From the NCBI RefSeq assembly GCF_034356035.1, contig NZ_CP136423.1, positions 930,001-994,000 of the forward strand: a stretch of DNA of 64,000 bases, given 5' to 3'. A program made the translations under genes and the position numbers. A model generated the notes under the pieces. That model made no database searches, had not been told where the DNA came from, and saw only the letters and a program-made list of their open reading frames with translations. Below are positions 1 through 9,009 of the stretch, one piece after another. Numbering within the stretch: the first letter of the stretch is position 1; each line of letters begins with the position of its first letter. This DNA comes from Blautia hydrogenotrophica DSM 10507 (GTDB lineage: Bacteria > Bacillota > Clostridia > Lachnospirales > Lachnospiraceae).

Positions 1-402
1 GTCTTCATCAAAAAATCCATAAAAATTTCCAGTGCGGTAATAGCTTCCCCATTTTGTAGGATCGAAGCCATCAATGGTGATAGGATCATAATAGCTGAAA
101 CCTTCCTCTGTACTTAAAACTCTTTGCCCTTGCTTGTTTAAAATCCAGATGTCAGAAGTCTGATACTCAGAGAGAGCCTCCAAATAATGTTTCAAGGAGA
201 GCAGATTGCTGGCAGAAGTGTTGCTCTGAACCAGAGAATCTTCAGAGATTGCGGTAGCCTCTCTGTACAGATCTTCTCCGATGGAGAATTCCAGCCGTTT
301 TTCCACCATCTGAGATCCGACGGTGGCAATCAGCAGAAACCCCAGAATTCCAAAGATCAGATAGGCCAGGATAAATTTGATAAAGAGTGTGTGCTTGTAC
401 AT
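1..402 (-). CDS. Sensor histidine kinase, N-terminal part (truncated by window edge)
   Basis: The reading frame starts with ATG at 402 on the minus strand and runs off the left end, so only about 134 residues are visible. They show a short basic N-terminus (MYKHTLFIK), a hydrophobic segment at about residues 7-29 (FILAYLIFGILGFLLIATVG) and the start of an extracellular sensing domain; no kinase core is in view. The start overlaps the stop of the upstream OmpR-type regulator by one base (TAATG), the usual coupling of regulator and kinase. That pairing, more than the domain content, supports the histidine kinase call. The signal it senses cannot be read. Confidence 0.75.
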   Translation of the reverse strand, partial: MYKHTLFIKFILAYLIFGILGFLLIATVGSQMVEKRLEFSIGEDLYREATAISEDSLVQSNTSASNLLSLKHYLEALSEYQTSDIWILNKQGQRVLSTEEGFSYYDPITIDGFDPTKWGSYYRTGNFYGFFDED

Positions 403-1100
403 TAAGGTTTCACCTCGAATTTATAACCGATTCCCCATACGGTGGCAATGGACCATTTGTCATGATCTTTGATTTTCTCTCGCAGTCGTTTGATGTGTAC
501 ATCTACGGTACGGGTGTCTCCGATGTATTCGTAGCCCCAGATATGGTCCAAAAGCTGTTCTCTGGTGAATACCTGGTTGGGTGAGGAGGCTAGGAAATAG
601 AGCAGTTCTAACTCTTTAGGAGGCATGTCTACCCGCTCATTCATGTAGATGACGGAGTAATTGGTCAGATTGATGGTTAAATCTGGATAGCTGACGCATT
701 TTTCGTCGGGAGCTGCAGCAGGCTGTTTGACATGGAAACGACGAAGCACTGCTTTTACCCTAGCGACCAGTTCTTTTGAGTCAAAGGGCTTGATGATGTA
801 GTCGTCTGCTCCCAGCTCCAGGCCCAGTACTTTGTCAAAGGTCTCCCCTTTTGCGGAGAGCATGATAATCGGAACATCTGAGGTGTGGCGGATTTCGCGG
901 CATACCTGATAGCCGTCCATACCTGGCAGCATCAGATCCAGCAGGATTAAATCTGGTCGGAAATGCTCAAATTCCCGCAAAGCCTGCTCTCCGTCATTGA
1001 CAATGCAGGTATCATAACATTCTTTTGTCAGGTACAGAGCGATGAGCTCTGCAATGTTATTGTCATCATCTACGATTAGAATTTTTTGTTTTGCTGCCAT
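402..1100 (-). CDS. OmpR/PhoB-family response regulator
   Basis: Two-component response regulator of about 232 residues. The receiver domain has the acidic pair in ILIVDDDNN, the phospho-acceptor Asp near residue 55 in LILLDLMLPGMDG and the conserved Lys in YIIKPF. The C-terminal winged helix (RTVDVHIKRLREKI, WGIGYKFE) is the PhoB type. I chose ATG 1100 rather than the upstream in-frame ATG at 1133, because an AGGGG site lies just before it and the longer form would overlap mutS2. It sits 13 bases after mutS2 and is coupled to the downstream kinase, so the three genes probably share a transcript. Target genes are unknown. Confidence 0.92.
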   Translation of the reverse strand: MAAKQKILIVDDDNNIAELIALYLTKECYDTCIVNDGEQALREFEHFRPDLILLDLMLPGMDGYQVCREIRHTSDVPIIMLSAKGETFDKVLGLELGADDYIIKPFDSKELVARVKAVLRRFHVKQPAAAPDEKCVSYPDLTINLTNYSVIYMNERVDMPPKELELLYFLASSPNQVFTREQLLDHIWGYEYIGDTRTVDVHIKRLREKIKDHDKWSIATVWGIGYKFEVKP

Positions 1101-1113
1101 TTCATAATCCCCT

Positions 1114-3495
1114 TTATTTTTTGAACTCAACAATAGTTACGCCGGCATCCCCTTCGCCGAATTCACCGAGACGGTAAGTTGCCACATGTTTCTGGCGTCT
1201 CAGATAGTTGTGAACACCTTTTCTCAATGCGCCTGTGCCCTTGCCGTGTACGATGCGGACACTGGACAGATGGGCGATGTAGGCGTCGTCCAGATATTTG
1301 TCCAGCTCCGCGATAGCCTCATCCACAGTCTTGCCCAGCAGGTTGATTTCTGTGGAAACGTTGGCGGACTTGGACATTTTAATCTTACCTGCCCTGGTGC
1401 GTTGCATGAGAGGAGTGTTTACCACGACTTCATCCACCAATTCCAGATCGGACAGATGGACTTGGGTGCGAAAAATACCGGTCTGTACGAATAAATTACC
1501 TTTTGCGTCCGGTTTCGTGCTGACTGTGCCAGTGAGATTCATACTGATGATTTTTACAGAGGCTCCAATGGACAGGTCAGAGGGACGCAGACGCTTTCCA
1601 GGCTGAGACTTTTTCGGCTTCATAGCCATGTTTTTCTCGAGCTTTGACATTTTTTTGCGCAGATTCTGGCGTTCGTTCTCTACATCGGCAGTGGAGATAT
1701 GTTCTTTTTGGAATTTATGGAAAGTCTTCATGGTCTGGTCCGCGTATTCTTTTGCCTCACGGAGAATTTCGTGAGCCTGCTCATTGGCCTCACGGATAAT
1801 TTTTTCCTTGCGCGCGTCGAATTTTTCCTGTTTTTCTTCCAATTGTTTTTTCAGACTCTCGATTTCAGCTTTGTACTGCTGAATTTCCAACTGTTCCTTC
1901 TCCAAGGTAATTCGGCTAGCTTCCAGTTTACTGATTACGTCCTCAAAGCTTTCGTCCTGTTCACTAATCTGTTCTTTGGCTTTTTCAATGATAAAGTCGG
2001 GAAGGCCTAGCTTGGAAGAGATCGCAAAAGCGTTGCTCTTTCCGGGAACACCGATCAATAACCGGTAGGTGGGGCGCAGTGTCTCCACATCGAATTCGCA
2101 GGAGGCATTTTCCACCCCGGGAGTGGATAGAGCATAAACCTTCAGCTCGCTGTAGTGGGTCGTCGCCATGGTGCGGATTCCCTGTCTGTGGAGGTGGGAA
2201 AGGATTGCGATGGCAAGTGCGGCTCCTTCGGTTGGGTCTGTACCTGCTCCCAACTCGTCGAAAAGCACCAAAGATTTATCAGTGGCTTTCTCCAAAAAAG
2301 AGACTACATTAGTCATATGAGAGGAAAAGGTACTCAGGCTTTGTTCAATGCTCTGCTCGTCTCCAATGTCGGCGTAAACCTCTTCAAAGACCGAGAGGAC
2401 TGAGTGATCGCCAGCCGGGATATGAAGGCCGGACTGTCCCATCAAAGTGAGCAGGCCCACCGTTTTCAGAGACACGGTTTTACCGCCGGTATTAGGGCCT
2501 GTGACTACCAGAAGGTCAAAATCGTCCCCCAACCGGATGTCGATGGGAACCACCTGTTTTTTGTGTATCAGCGGGTGGCGAGCTTTTTTTAGTTGAATTT
2601 TTCCATCTGTGTTAAATTGCGGTTCCGAGGCATTGTGCTCCAATGCCAGGCCGGCTCGGGCAAAGATGAAATCCAATTCTATCAGAATATTCAGGTTGTC
2701 TGTTAAGACTTCCTGATATTGAGCGGCCTGTTCGCTGAGGTCGGACAAGACGATCTCGATCTCTTTTTGCTCCTGAATTTCCAGCTGCCGCAGATCATTG
2801 TTCAGCTTTACCACAGACATCGGTTCAATAAATAGAGTAGAACCAGTGGAGGACTGATCGTGAATCATTCCTGGTACTTGGCCTTTGTACTCCGCTTTGA
2901 CAGGCAGACAATAGCGGCCGTTTCGCATGGTGATCACGCCGTCCTGAAGGTAGCTGCGTGCGCTTCCGTTTAGCAGACTGTTCAACTGGCTGTGAATGCG
3001 GTCATTTGTGATTTTCATGCTTCTGCGTACCTGTTTTAGTCCTGGGCTGGCATCATCACTGATCTCTTCTTCTGAGAGAATACAGCGGCGAATCTCGCTG
3101 CTTAACGGGGTCAGAGGTTCCAGATTTTGGAACATGGCATCTAAGGAATCACAGGTTTCTGTCTCACGGTCAAAGCGGCCATAAGATTTTGCCTTTGCTG
3201 TGTTTTCCAGCACAGAGCAGATGTCTAGCAGTTCGCCAATTCCCAGAGTACTGCCGATCTCCAATCGTTTGATCGAACCTCGTATGTCCTTTACTTTGTG
3301 GAAAGACAGAGTTCCCTTCTGAAACAGACGGGAGAGAGCGTCTTTGGTCTGTGTCTGCATCGTTTGTATTTGTTCCAGATCACGGCAAGGCTTTAAATCT
3401 TTGCAGAGGTTCTTGCCCATCGGGGAAGATGCCTTGGCTGTGAGCTGATCAATAATTTTATCGTATTCTAACGCTTTTAATGCTTTTTCGTTCAT
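1114..3495 (-). CDS. mutS2: Endonuclease MutS2 (ribosome-collision / recombination ATPase)
   Basis: Full-length MutS2 (793 residues, normal for the family). It has MutS core helices, a Walker A motif GPNTGGKT at residues 333-340, the Walker B region LVLFDELGAGTDP, the signature TTHYSEL, a long charged coiled coil at about 510-620, and a C-terminal Smr nuclease domain with VHGKGTGALR. In Bacillus the protein acts on stalled collided ribosomes; it has also been described as suppressing homologous recombination. ATG 3495 has a GGAGATATT site before it. Being upstream of a two-component pair is a neighbourhood fact and does not show a shared function. Confidence 0.96.
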   Translation of the reverse strand: MNEKALKALEYDKIIDQLTAKASSPMGKNLCKDLKPCRDLEQIQTMQTQTKDALSRLFQKGTLSFHKVKDIRGSIKRLEIGSTLGIGELLDICSVLENTAKAKSYGRFDRETETCDSLDAMFQNLEPLTPLSSEIRRCILSEEEISDDASPGLKQVRRSMKITNDRIHSQLNSLLNGSARSYLQDGVITMRNGRYCLPVKAEYKGQVPGMIHDQSSTGSTLFIEPMSVVKLNNDLRQLEIQEQKEIEIVLSDLSEQAAQYQEVLTDNLNILIELDFIFARAGLALEHNASEPQFNTDGKIQLKKARHPLIHKKQVVPIDIRLGDDFDLLVVTGPNTGGKTVSLKTVGLLTLMGQSGLHIPAGDHSVLSVFEEVYADIGDEQSIEQSLSTFSSHMTNVVSFLEKATDKSLVLFDELGAGTDPTEGAALAIAILSHLHRQGIRTMATTHYSELKVYALSTPGVENASCEFDVETLRPTYRLLIGVPGKSNAFAISSKLGLPDFIIEKAKEQISEQDESFEDVISKLEASRITLEKEQLEIQQYKAEIESLKKQLEEKQEKFDARKEKIIREANEQAHEILREAKEYADQTMKTFHKFQKEHISTADVENERQNLRKKMSKLEKNMAMKPKKSQPGKRLRPSDLSIGASVKIISMNLTGTVSTKPDAKGNLFVQTGIFRTQVHLSDLELVDEVVVNTPLMQRTRAGKIKMSKSANVSTEINLLGKTVDEAIAELDKYLDDAYIAHLSSVRIVHGKGTGALRKGVHNYLRRQKHVATYRLGEFGEGDAGVTIVEFKK

Positions 3496-3564
3496 AATAT
3501 CTCCTCAAAAACTGTTCGGGATGTTTCAAATAGGTTTTTCTCGTACAAAAAAACTCCCATCATA

Positions 3565-3593
3565 AGTATACAAGATGGCCCTCACCTTTACAA
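3565..3593 (-). promoter_or_regulatory. Sigma-A promoter for mutS2-regulator-kinase
   Basis: On the minus strand TTGTAA (3593-3588) and TATACT (3570-3565) are separated by exactly 17 bases. The expected start is near 3558, about 60 bases before the mutS2 ATG. This is read directly from the sequence; activity is inferred. Confidence 0.6.
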
Positions 3594-3621
3594 GCAATAA
3601 AGAAAAATGGTTACGCATTTT

Positions 3622-3795
3622 GTAACTATTCAGCCTTGCGACTGATTAGAACAAAAATCTGGAGCAAGCTTGCATGCAGAGAAGTTTTGCTCTTATCAGG
3701 CATATGGCGCTTAGCCATAAGCGAGGATTTCGCCGCATATGCGGCGATATAAGCTGCGCAGCAGCTAATCCGAGCTGTTATGGCAGAATAGTTAC
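3622..3795. repeat. MITE-like element A with 14-bp terminal inverted repeats
   Basis: Left end GTAACTATTCAGCC (3622-3635) matches the reverse complement of the right end GGCAGAATAGTTAC (3782-3795) at 13 of 14 positions. The interior is full of small palindromes, for example CGCCGCATATGCGGCG near 3731-3746. A 67-codon minus-strand frame crosses it, but its residues follow the palindromes and it is not counted as a gene. Element B immediately downstream has nearly the same ends, so this looks like a small non-autonomous element family. Confidence 0.55.
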
Positions 3796-3910
3796 CGTAT
3801 TTTTCATAGAGGGAAGCTTTTTTATTCATAGATTGTTCATAACTTGCTGGTAAAATATGTTCAATGCTTGCATGTATTTACATGCCATGTATGTGAGATA
3901 TGGAGTGTAT

Positions 3911-4136
3911 GTAAACCATTCAGCCATGTGGGTTCAGATTTGCGGGAGTGCGATGTACGGAGCAATCCACGGCTTATACTTTTTGGAGGTGCCGCCGACA
4001 GGCGGCATGAGAGGGTACGCAATAAGGCCGGCAAGCGGCGCTGCTTGCCGGTGGCACACGTCTAGCACAAACCGTAGTGGAGCGAAGACCTGCCATGCTC
4101 GCACGAGCAGGTCTTAGCTTATGGGTGAATGGTTAC
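3911..4136. repeat. MITE-like element B with related terminal inverted repeats
   Basis: Left end GTAAACCATTCAGCC (3911-3925) and right end GGGTGAATGGTTAC (4123-4136) are near-perfect inverted copies and share the GTAAC-YATTCA-CC pattern of element A. The inside carries a GC-rich stretch (4019-4116) that recurs at 5528-5625. No transposase is present. It lies directly upstream of the HtrA-like gene, so it may carry or disturb that gene's promoter. Confidence 0.55.
4019..4116. repeat. Dispersed intergenic repeat, copy 1
   Basis: A ~98-bp segment beginning CGCAATAAGGCCGGCAAGCG and including the words CGTCTAG, TAG-GGAGCGAAGACCTGCC and GCACG-GCA. It matches 5528-5625 in the same orientation with scattered substitutions. 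It contains hairpin-forming arms (GCCGGCAAGC/GCTTGCCGG and AGACCTGC/GCAGGTCT). Confidence 0.65.
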
Positions 4137-4189
4137 GTATATTGAGATTGCATAGTTAAGCGTGACTTATTTCTGCAGGGAGATGTAGC

Positions 4190-5485
4190 ATGGGAAATGA
4201 GAAGAATATAAATTCGCGGGACAAGAAATCTTCAAAGGGTGAAGAGAAAAATTACGATTTTATCAGAGAGACAATCAAGAATAGGCCACTGGACAAAAAA
4301 AGACTTTTATATAGGATTGGAGCTTTGGCAGGTGCCGGAATTATCATTGGTGTGACGGCGGCGTTGGCGTTTTCGGTGGCCGCGCCGAGACTTGTGAGAA
4401 AATTGGATGAGGGAAAGCAGCAGGCCAAGATTGACATTCCTCAGGATGATCCTTCTGTGACACCCACCGCAACGCCGGTACCGGTGGCAATGCCGTCCGA
4501 AGAAAGCGCGATGGAGCAAGCTGAGAGAGCTTACCAGGAAGCGCTTCAGATTTCGGAGGAGCCTAGGAAGGCGATTGTCTCCGTGGTAGGACAAAAAGAA
4601 AAAGAGGATATTCTGGATAATACACTACTGACTAGTGGAAAGGCAATGGGAATTATCATTCTGGAAGACTATCGGGACTATTATATTTTGACTCAACAGA
4701 CAGCGGTGAAAAAGGCGGAAAATATTCAGGTGACTTTCCAGGACGGGACGATCGTCAATGGAGCAATAAAGAAGAGCGACAGCCGTACAGATTTGGCAGT
4801 TGTGACTGTGCATAAGAGAGATGTTGATAAAAAGACCCAAGAGGGAGTTTCAGTGGCGGTGCTGGGGAATTCCTACAGTCTGATTCAGGGGAAAACGGTG
4901 ATAGCCATTGGAAGCCCTTCTGGTTATGACGATTCCGTGTACTTTGGAACAATTACTTCTGTATCGAACAAGGTAGCCGTGACAGACACGGAGTACAATC
5001 TGCTAATTACAGATATTCTGGGAAGTCAGCAAGGCAGCGGCGTCCTCTTGGACACGGACGGAGAAGTGATTGGATTGATTGCCCAGGATTACGGAGATGA
5101 GAAGAATGAGTCGAAGACCATGGTCAAAGCTCTGGCAGTATCCCAGCTCAAGCCATTGATTGAAACTTTATCCAATGGGGAGGCGATACAGTATCTGGGT
5201 GTGCGGGGAAAGGATATTTCAGAAAATGTATCGAATAGTATTGACATTCCTCAAGGCGTCTATGTAAAATCGGTGGAGGATAACTCTCCCGCAATGGAGG
5301 CGGGGCTCCAAAGCGGTGATGTGATTCAGAAGATTGATGGGAAAGAGATTGAGACGATGCAGCAGTACAGCAGCCAGCTTCAAAAGTGCGAAGGAGGTCA
5401 GAAAGTCAGTCTGACAGTCATGCGAAGCAAGGGTGCGGAAGGCTATGCGGAAATGAAAATAGAGGCAGAGGTGGAATCCCGTTAG
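4190..5485 (+). CDS. Membrane-anchored HtrA/DegP-like protein with PDZ domain, probably catalytically dead
   Basis: 431 residues: charged cytoplasmic N-terminus, one membrane segment at about 43-65, a Pro/Thr-rich linker (about 82-102), a trypsin-like domain (about 125-325) and a C-terminal PDZ domain (about 335-425, VEDNSPAMEAGLQSGDVI). The fold resembles DegS/HtrA quality-control proteases. However, the usual catalytic His block (ILTNNHV) reads ILTQQTAV with Thr171, and the GNSGGPL loop reads QGSGVLL; Asp201 (DLAVV) and Ser283 remain. Without the His a normal triad is impossible, so a binding or sensing role for misfolded envelope proteins is more likely. Start ATG 4190 follows GGGAGATG. 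It appears monocistronic. Confidence 0.85.
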   Translation: MGNEKNINSRDKKSSKGEEKNYDFIRETIKNRPLDKKRLLYRIGALAGAGIIIGVTAALAFSVAAPRLVRKLDEGKQQAKIDIPQDDPSVTPTATPVPVAMPSEESAMEQAERAYQEALQISEEPRKAIVSVVGQKEKEDILDNTLLTSGKAMGIIILEDYRDYYILTQQTAVKKAENIQVTFQDGTIVNGAIKKSDSRTDLAVVTVHKRDVDKKTQEGVSVAVLGNSYSLIQGKTVIAIGSPSGYDDSVYFGTITSVSNKVAVTDTEYNLLITDILGSQQGSGVLLDTDGEVIGLIAQDYGDEKNESKTMVKALAVSQLKPLIETLSNGEAIQYLGVRGKDISENVSNSIDIPQGVYVKSVEDNSPAMEAGLQSGDVIQKIDGKEIETMQQYSSQLQKCEGGQKVSLTVMRSKGAEGYAEMKIEAEVESR

Positions 5486-5527
5486 AGAGACAGTGCTGTC
5501 CAGAAAGGTTGGCACTGCCTTTTCAGC

Positions 5528-5625
5528 GCAATAAGGCCGGCAAGCGGTGCTGCGTGCTGGTGGTACGCGTCTAGAACGGATCGTAGCGGAGCGAAGACCT
5601 GCCGTACTTGCACGGGCAAGCATTT
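5528..5625. repeat. Dispersed intergenic repeat, copy 2
   Basis: Second copy of the segment at 4019-4116, in the gap between the HtrA-like gene and yhaM (5486-5789). The rest of that gap shows no coding frame that reads like a protein. Confidence 0.65.
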
Positions 5626-5789
5626 ATCGGACAGATAACGGCGGAATCGTGAGCTGCCCGAAATATCGCGGCGGATAGAGGAGCTGAAGTGAGGCCACGT
5701 TGTTATATGCGAAGTGCCTGTTGGCCTGAGATGGTCACAGTATATGTTATGAGAACAAAAGGCAGAGAGAAAGTGGAAGGATAGAAATT

Positions 5790-6737
5790 ATGAGATATTT
5801 GGAAGAATTACGTGAGGGCGACAGAATTAGCGGAATTTATCTGTGTAAGCAGAAACAGTCAGCAGTTACAAAAAATGGAAAACCTTATGACAGTATTATC
5901 CTACAGGATAAGACAGGAGTCCTGGACGGGAAAATTTGGGATCCAAATTCCCAGGGGATTTGTGATTTTGATGCTCTGGATTATATAGAGGTGATCGGAG
6001 ATGTGATCAGCTTTGCAGGGGCTCGTCAGGCGAATATAAAAAGAGTTCGAAAGGCCGAGGATGGGGAATTTGACCCTGCGGATTACCTGCCGGTCAGCGG
6101 AAACAGCACAGAGGAGATGTACCATAAAATTTTAGAGTATGTGAACAGTGTAAAAAATCCTCACTTGAATTTGCTCTTGAAAAAATTATTTGTGGATGAT
6201 CTGGAATTTGTGAAAAATTTCAAAAACCATTCTGCTGCTAAGACGGTGCATCACGGATATATAGGAGGCTTGTTGGAGCATACTTTGGGTGTTGTAAGAC
6301 TTTGCGATTATATGGCAGATGCGTATCCGATTATTAAGAGGGATTTGCTGATTACGTCAGCTTTGTGCCACGATATTGGGAAAACGAGGGAGTTATCAGA
6401 GTTTCCGCTGAATGATTACACAGATGAAGGGCAGCTTCTGGGACATATTGTTATCGGAACCGAGATGCTTCATGATCTGATACGAGAGATTCCAGATTTT
6501 CCGGAGGTGTTGGCCAATGAATTAAAACATTGTATTTTGGCCCATCATGGAGAATTGGAGTTCGGTTCACCGAAAAAGCCGGCGTTGGTGGAGGCTGTGG
6601 CTTTGAATCTGGCAGACAATACGGATGCCAGGATGGAGACATTGACTGAGATTTTCTCCGGCAAGGAAAAGAAGGAGTGGCTGGGGTATAATCGGCTGTT
6701 TGAGTCAAACCTGAGAAGAACGACAGGGGATTTATAA
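5790..6737 (+). CDS. yhaM: 3'-5' exoribonuclease YhaM family
   Basis: 315 residues, the usual YhaM length. An N-terminal OB-fold (about 1-90, with SIILQDKTGVLDGKIWD) is followed by an HD phosphohydrolase domain with HHGYIGGLLEHTLGV and ALCHDIGK supplying the metal-binding His/Asp residues, and HHGELEFGSP near the end. The family degrades RNA from the 3' end and, in Bacillus, takes part in RNA turnover. ATG 5790 is preceded by GGAAGGATAG. The next gene starts three bases after its stop, so the two are co-transcribed RNA-metabolism genes. Confidence 0.93.
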   Translation: MRYLEELREGDRISGIYLCKQKQSAVTKNGKPYDSIILQDKTGVLDGKIWDPNSQGICDFDALDYIEVIGDVISFAGARQANIKRVRKAEDGEFDPADYLPVSGNSTEEMYHKILEYVNSVKNPHLNLLLKKLFVDDLEFVKNFKNHSAAKTVHHGYIGGLLEHTLGVVRLCDYMADAYPIIKRDLLITSALCHDIGKTRELSEFPLNDYTDEGQLLGHIVIGTEMLHDLIREIPDFPEVLANELKHCILAHHGELEFGSPKKPALVEAVALNLADNTDARMETLTEIFSGKEKKEWLGYNRLFESNLRRTTGDL

Positions 6738-6740
6738 AAG

Positions 6741-8108
6741 ATGAACTATCAGAAAAATGATATTCTTTGCCTGAGAATCACCGATATGGGAAATGACGGT
6801 GAGGGGATTGGGAAGACAGAAGACGGGTACACTTTGTTTGTCAAAGATGCGGTGATTGGCGACAAAGTGCAAGTTAAAATTATCAAGGCGAAAAAAAGCT
6901 ATGGCTATGGTCGGTTGATGGAAGTGTTGGAGCCTTCTCCGGATCGGGTGGAACCTTTGTGTCCGCAGGCTAGGCCCTGCGGAGGCTGTCAGCTTCAAGC
7001 TTTGTCTTATGAGAAGCAACTAGAATATAAACAGAACAGGGTGAAAAGTCACCTGGAGAGAATCGGCGGGTTTTCTGACATCCCTATGGAGCCGATTATT
7101 GGAATGGAAGAGCCTTATTACTATCGCAATAAGGCTCAATTTCCTGTAGGAAGAAATAAAGAAGGAAGAATTGTCACGGGCTTTTATGCGGGCCGTACAC
7201 ACAGCATTGTGGAAACCCGCAGGTGTTACTTGGGAGTTTTGGGAAATGAAGAGATCTTAAATCGGGTGATCGACTGGATGGAAGAAAATCAAGTGGAACC
7301 CTATGATGAAAAGAGCGGTTCTGGCTTAGTACGCCATATCTTGATTCGCTATGGTTTTTCCAGTGGTGAGTGGATGGTCTGTCTCGTGATAAATGGAGAC
7401 AAGCTGCCTGCTAAGGAAAGACTAATCCGCACGCTCATCGAAATAAATGGGATGACCAGTATTACAGCGAATGTGAATACCAGGAGAGACAATGTGATTC
7501 TGGGCGAGAAGATTTTGCCAGTCTGGGGCCAGACTTATATTACCGACCAGATCGGGGAGGTATCTTATGAGATTTCTCCACTGTCTTTTTATCAGGTAAA
7601 CCCCTTGCAGACCCGTAAGCTATATGAAAAAGCGTTGGAGTATGCCAAGCTGCAAGGCAATGAGGTTGTCTGGGACTTGTATTGCGGAATTGGTACGATC
7701 TCTCTTTTTCTGGCTCAGAAAGCGAAAAAAGTCTACGGTGTGGAGATTGTGCCGGATGCCGTCAGAGACGCCAAACGGAATGCGAAGATCAACGGTATGA
7801 AGAATGTGGAGTTTTTCGTGGGAAAGGCAGAGGAAATTCTGCCGAAGAAGCGTAAAAGTGAAGGGGTGTATGCGGATGTCATTGTGGTGGATCCGCCCCG
7901 GAAAGGCTGCGACAGGGCTTTGTTAGATACCATCCTGGAAATGGGACCAAGACGTGTGGTGTATGTTAGTTGCGACAGCGCGACCTTAGCCAGAGATTTG
8001 AAGTATCTGTGCGGAGATGGAGGGTATCGGCTGGAGAAGGTGTGCCCGGTTGACCAATTTGGGATGACGGTGCATGTGGAGACAATCTGCCTTTTAGAAC
8101 GCAAATAA
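6741..8108 (+). CDS. rlmD: 23S rRNA (uracil-5-)-methyltransferase, RumA/RlmD family
   Basis: 455 residues. An N-terminal TRAM domain (about 5-65) is followed by the Fe-S cluster cysteines (Cys74, Cys80, Cys83 in CPQARPCGGC, with a later Cys in ETRRCYLG), then a SAM-binding methyltransferase fold (DLYCGIGTISLFLA) and the catalytic block DPPRKGCD...VYVSCDSATLARDL. Members make 5-methyluridine in 23S rRNA; in Firmicutes one enzyme (RlmCD) can do two sites, and sequence reading alone cannot separate RlmC, RlmD and RlmCD specificity. It follows yhaM by three bases. Confidence 0.93.
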   Translation: MNYQKNDILCLRITDMGNDGEGIGKTEDGYTLFVKDAVIGDKVQVKIIKAKKSYGYGRLMEVLEPSPDRVEPLCPQARPCGGCQLQALSYEKQLEYKQNRVKSHLERIGGFSDIPMEPIIGMEEPYYYRNKAQFPVGRNKEGRIVTGFYAGRTHSIVETRRCYLGVLGNEEILNRVIDWMEENQVEPYDEKSGSGLVRHILIRYGFSSGEWMVCLVINGDKLPAKERLIRTLIEINGMTSITANVNTRRDNVILGEKILPVWGQTYITDQIGEVSYEISPLSFYQVNPLQTRKLYEKALEYAKLQGNEVVWDLYCGIGTISLFLAQKAKKVYGVEIVPDAVRDAKRNAKINGMKNVEFFVGKAEEILPKKRKSEGVYADVIVVDPPRKGCDRALLDTILEMGPRRVVYVSCDSATLARDLKYLCGDGGYRLEKVCPVDQFGMTVHVETICLLERK

Positions 8109-8180
8109 ACGGATTTTCGGGCTTCTTATGCGGTGATTCAGTTTATTTGCCACCTGCAAAATAAAATTGAGCAGAAAATC

Positions 8181-8238
8181 AAAGAAAGCGGCTGAACGCT
8201 CTAAACTGATATGAGGAGTGTACGGCCGCGTTTTCTTT
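8181..8238 (+). repeat. Long imperfect hairpin, family member 1
   Basis: Arms AAAGAAAGCGGCTGAACGCTC (8181-8201) and GAGTGTACGGCC...TTTCTTT (8216-8238) form an imperfect stem. A near-perfect relative is at 13111-13166. Here it lies after rlmD and may serve as its terminator. Confidence 0.55.
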
Positions 8239-8338
8239 GTGAGGACATTTCTCAATTCATGGTGAATAACCTTTGCACGGTATTTGAAAGAATCCGGGGT
8301 TACGAGCTACCCGTTGTCTTTCACACATATCATGTTTT

Positions 8339-8520
8339 TTGAAATCAATATCTTCGTTCAGATCAATGGCAAAGGAAATCCGTGCCAACGCCCCGAAGGA
8401 TACCGGAGATTATAGTGAAAGCTGGGTGGTGAAGAGGGTCCGGAAGACATCCAGTAGTCTGCCGGCTGGCACATCTTTTGGAATATGGTCAGCAAAGAGG
8501 AACGGCAAAGACCGCATCAC
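8339..8520 (+). pseudogene. Decayed HK97-gp10-like phage tail/head-completion gene
   Basis: One frame gives MAKEIRANAPKDTGDYSESW followed by VVKRVRKTSSS from 8366. A neighbouring frame at about 8465 then gives LAHLLEYGQQRG. Both pieces correspond in order to the HK97-gp10 family pattern (PKDTGDY...W then LTHLLEYGH), so the gene is broken by at least one frameshift and lacks its C-terminus. It is the clearest sign that this zone once held prophage DNA. No other phage structural gene is recognisable nearby. Confidence 0.55.
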
Positions 8521-8756
8521 TCTGGCCAGGGAGCTTCCCGTTGGGCCAGGTTGAAATCTGGTGTTGGTTAGATCTTGCTGGACTATGCGAAGAAAACTTG
8601 ATATAGAGAATGATTGAAAATCCTGCATATGGCTGATCTGGAAAGATTGGCTGTATGCGGAATTTTTTTATATCAACAGCCGATGAATTCTGTGAACGGA
8701 ACCGTAGAAAGAATTTGAATCTCATGGTATGATACAGCATATGGATTCTTTTTGTA

Positions 8757-8929
8757 AGATGGGGAAGACTTCCGCCCCTATGGGCGGTGAGCAAGAAATT
8801 AGTATTAGTGGCGAGTGTCAATTCCCCATCTAATAAACGCTCCGCCAGAATGCGCAGGGATTTAAAGATGAACGATGTCGGCTAATACCGACCCGAATCC
8901 CACGCCAAGACTCGCTCGCGAGTCTTGAA
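8757..8929 (+). ncRNA. Structured repeat / candidate RNA, copy 1
   Basis: A ~173-nt segment that recurs at 12031-12203. It has nested stems: AGATGGGGAA (8757-8766) with TTCCCCATCT (8822-8831), enclosing CCGCCC-CTAT-GGGCGG; then GTCGG-CTAATA-CCGAC; and a terminal AAGACTCG-CTCG-CGAGTCTT. Several differences from copy 2 keep base pairing (a C-G to T-A change in the second stem, a G-C to G-U change in the third), which points to selection on structure. I do not recognise the family. It could be a structured RNA or the end of a mobile element. Confidence 0.5.
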
Positions 8930-9009
8930 CTTCAGATAGATTTATGAGAGAGAATTTGGGAAAATATTTTTGCAGTTTGAAAAAATGAAAAGATAGGGCG
9001 GAGAAACCA

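Noticed and set aside
3626..3829. 67-codon minus-strand frame in the gap after mutS2
   Set aside because: It follows the palindromes of a MITE-like element and has no ribosome site or family pattern.
8757..8821. Short conserved peptide (TNFLLTA-RGGSLPHL) encoded on the minus strand of both structured repeat copies (also 12031-12095)
   Set aside because: The similarity is explained by the DNA repeat itself. Stem-preserving changes suggest structure rather than protein is conserved, and no ribosome site is seen.
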